Positions 5,836 to 6,665 of a stretch of DNA of 6,665 bases are shown here, one piece after another. How positions within the stretch are numbered: the first letter of the stretch is position 1; each line of letters starts with the position of its first letter. This DNA comes from Spirochaetales bacterium (GTDB lineage: Bacteria; Spirochaetota; Spirochaetia; SZUA-6; DRHE01): NCBI GenBank assembly GCA_016935715.1, contig JAFGQJ010000007.1, positions 1 through 6,665 on the forward strand. Reading direction: 5' to 3'. Under the pieces are notes generated by a model, which saw only the letters and a program-made list of their open reading frames with translations, had not been told where the DNA came from and searched no databases. A program made the position numbers and the translations under genes.

Positions 5836-6665
5836 GCTCCGTAGACGATGCGCAGGGCTTTCTCGAGCACGGCCTGTCTGAGCTCCTCCGCCTCGGGGTA
5901 GCGGAGCTCCAGCCGTTCGACCCGCTGCCGGACCGCCTCCGCCAGGGTCGCGAGGCTGTGCTGTTCATTGGCTTTCAGGGACTGCAGATCGATCCCGCCG
6001 CAGCCGATCCCTCTCTCCGACAGCAACGCCTCTACCAGGCGTTTGGCTCTGCTGCGGGAGGCGGAATAACCCCTGAGAACAACCTGCACGACCAGCTTCT
6101 CCGGGAGATGCTGATCAGCGACGGCTGCTTCCAGCTGCTCCCTGATCTGCCGCTCCTCCCGGCCGTCGGGGATGAGAAGAAGCTTCGCCAGGAGATAGAC
6201 AGGGGGCCAGTCGAGCAGCAGCTGTTCGACGGAGCCGGAGGCCGTATCCAGGATCAGAACCCGGCGCCGTCCGTATTCGGCGGCGGTTATCGGGTAGGGA
6301 GAACCGGGATACACGACATCCTCGCTCGTGCTGTTGGGGAGGTGGATGTGGCCCAGGATGACCTTGAGCGGCTGAAAGCGGGCCAGGTCCCGGCGGGTCA
6401 GGGGAAAGTAGCCCCGTTCCTGGCCGTTTTCACCCCGCCTGGGTGCACCGAAGTCCCCATGGGACACCAGGATCCAGGGGTGAGCCCGCAGCCGCCCGGA
6501 GTTGCGGAAACCGGCGATCATCTGGCCCGCAGTAGCCCCCTCCGTGTAGGGCAGGAACAGGAACAGGCGCCGGTCGATGCTCCGAAGGGTCGGTTTCGTG
6601 AACACCCGGATATTGTCCGAGGTGAACATCTCCTGCCGCAGATCCGGGTCGTGGTTGCCGGGCAG
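5832..6665 (-). CDS. Mre11/SbcD/YhaO-like metallophosphoesterase nuclease, N-terminus missing
   Basis: Calcineurin-like DNA nuclease subunit, running off the right edge of the window, so its start and first metal motifs (DxH and GD) are not visible. The frame is open to base 6665, and the first residues read LPGNHD (6665-6648), the GNHD metal motif. The in-frame ATG at 6629 is therefore internal. Counting from the edge, a second motif SHGDF lies at 68-72 and GHIHLP at 105-110, giving the remaining His metal ligands. YPGSP at 119-123 is characteristic of SbcD/Mre11 proteins. The remaining 150 or so residues form the capping and C-terminal region, ending in charged helices that could contact the ATPase coiled-coil base. 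The stop overlaps the start of the Rad50-like ATPase gene. The pair most resembles YhaO-YhaN or SbcD-SbcC; which of these it is closer to needs a phylogeny. The expected role is Mn-dependent processing of DNA ends. Confidence 0.93.
   Translation of the reverse strand: MPGNHDPDLRQEMFTSDNIRVFTKPTLRSIDRRLFLFLPYTEGATAGQMIAGFRNSGRLRAHPWILVSHGDFGAPRRGENGQERGYFPLTRRDLARFQPLKVILGHIHLPNSTSEDVVYPGSPYPITAAEYGRRRVLILDTASGSVEQLLLDWPPVYLLAKLLLIPDGREERQIREQLEAAVADQHLPEKLVVQVVLRGYSASRSRAKRLVEALLSERGIGCGGIDLQSLKANEQHSLATLAEAVRQRVERLELRYPEAEELRQAVLEKALRIVYGA

Noticed and set aside
4445..5968. 507-codon minus-strand frame overlapping both the nuclease and ATPase genes
   Set aside because: It is an Arg/Gly/Ala-rich shadow in an alternative frame. 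It matters only as the frame that would be read after a 5-bp deletion in the GCGCC repeat.

Overview
The window is GC-rich bacterial chromosome with no RNA genes, mobile elements or CRISPR. Six genes fill nearly all of it. It holds two convergent gene clusters that meet at a 40-bp gap near position 3657-3696. The source phylum cannot be fixed from the sequence. The mix of a sugar-type ABC importer, an environmental enolase-superfamily enzyme and a YhaO/YhaN-like nuclease-ATPase pair suggests a free-living heterotroph, perhaps a spirochaete or a similar lineage, but that is a guess.

Plus strand, 1-3656: this is the downstream part of a catabolic operon. Two CUT1-type (MalF/MalG-like) permease genes overlap by 11 bp, and the first is cut by the window edge. 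After a 44-bp gap with a strong Shine-Dalgarno come an enolase-superfamily enzyme of the two-lysine type and, 8 bp further on, a DUF1445/D-glutamate-cyclase-family protein. All four genes are spaced as one transcript. The likely logic is import of a small solute, probably a sugar acid or other carbohydrate derivative, followed by epimerisation, dehydration or lactone-type chemistry by the two enzymes. The substrate-binding protein and any ATPase or regulator would lie outside the window. The substrate is unknown, and this pairing of enzymes with this importer is the most likely place for undescribed metabolism.

Minus strand, 6665-3697: a two-gene operon encodes an Mre11/SbcD/YhaO-like metallophosphoesterase (N-terminus beyond the window edge) and a Rad50/SbcC/YhaN-like coiled-coil ATPase. 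The genes share a GTGA stop/start overlap. The ATPase is compact (712 aa) and has a hydrophobic double segment in the middle of its coiled coil, where Rad50 and SbcC carry a zinc hook. This suggests a membrane-tethered DNA-end-processing complex. A short GCGCC tandem repeat inside its gene could cause frameshifts.

Between the clusters, the 3' end of the DUF1445 gene carries a 14-bp tandem duplication that includes its stop codon. No convincing intrinsic terminator is visible there.
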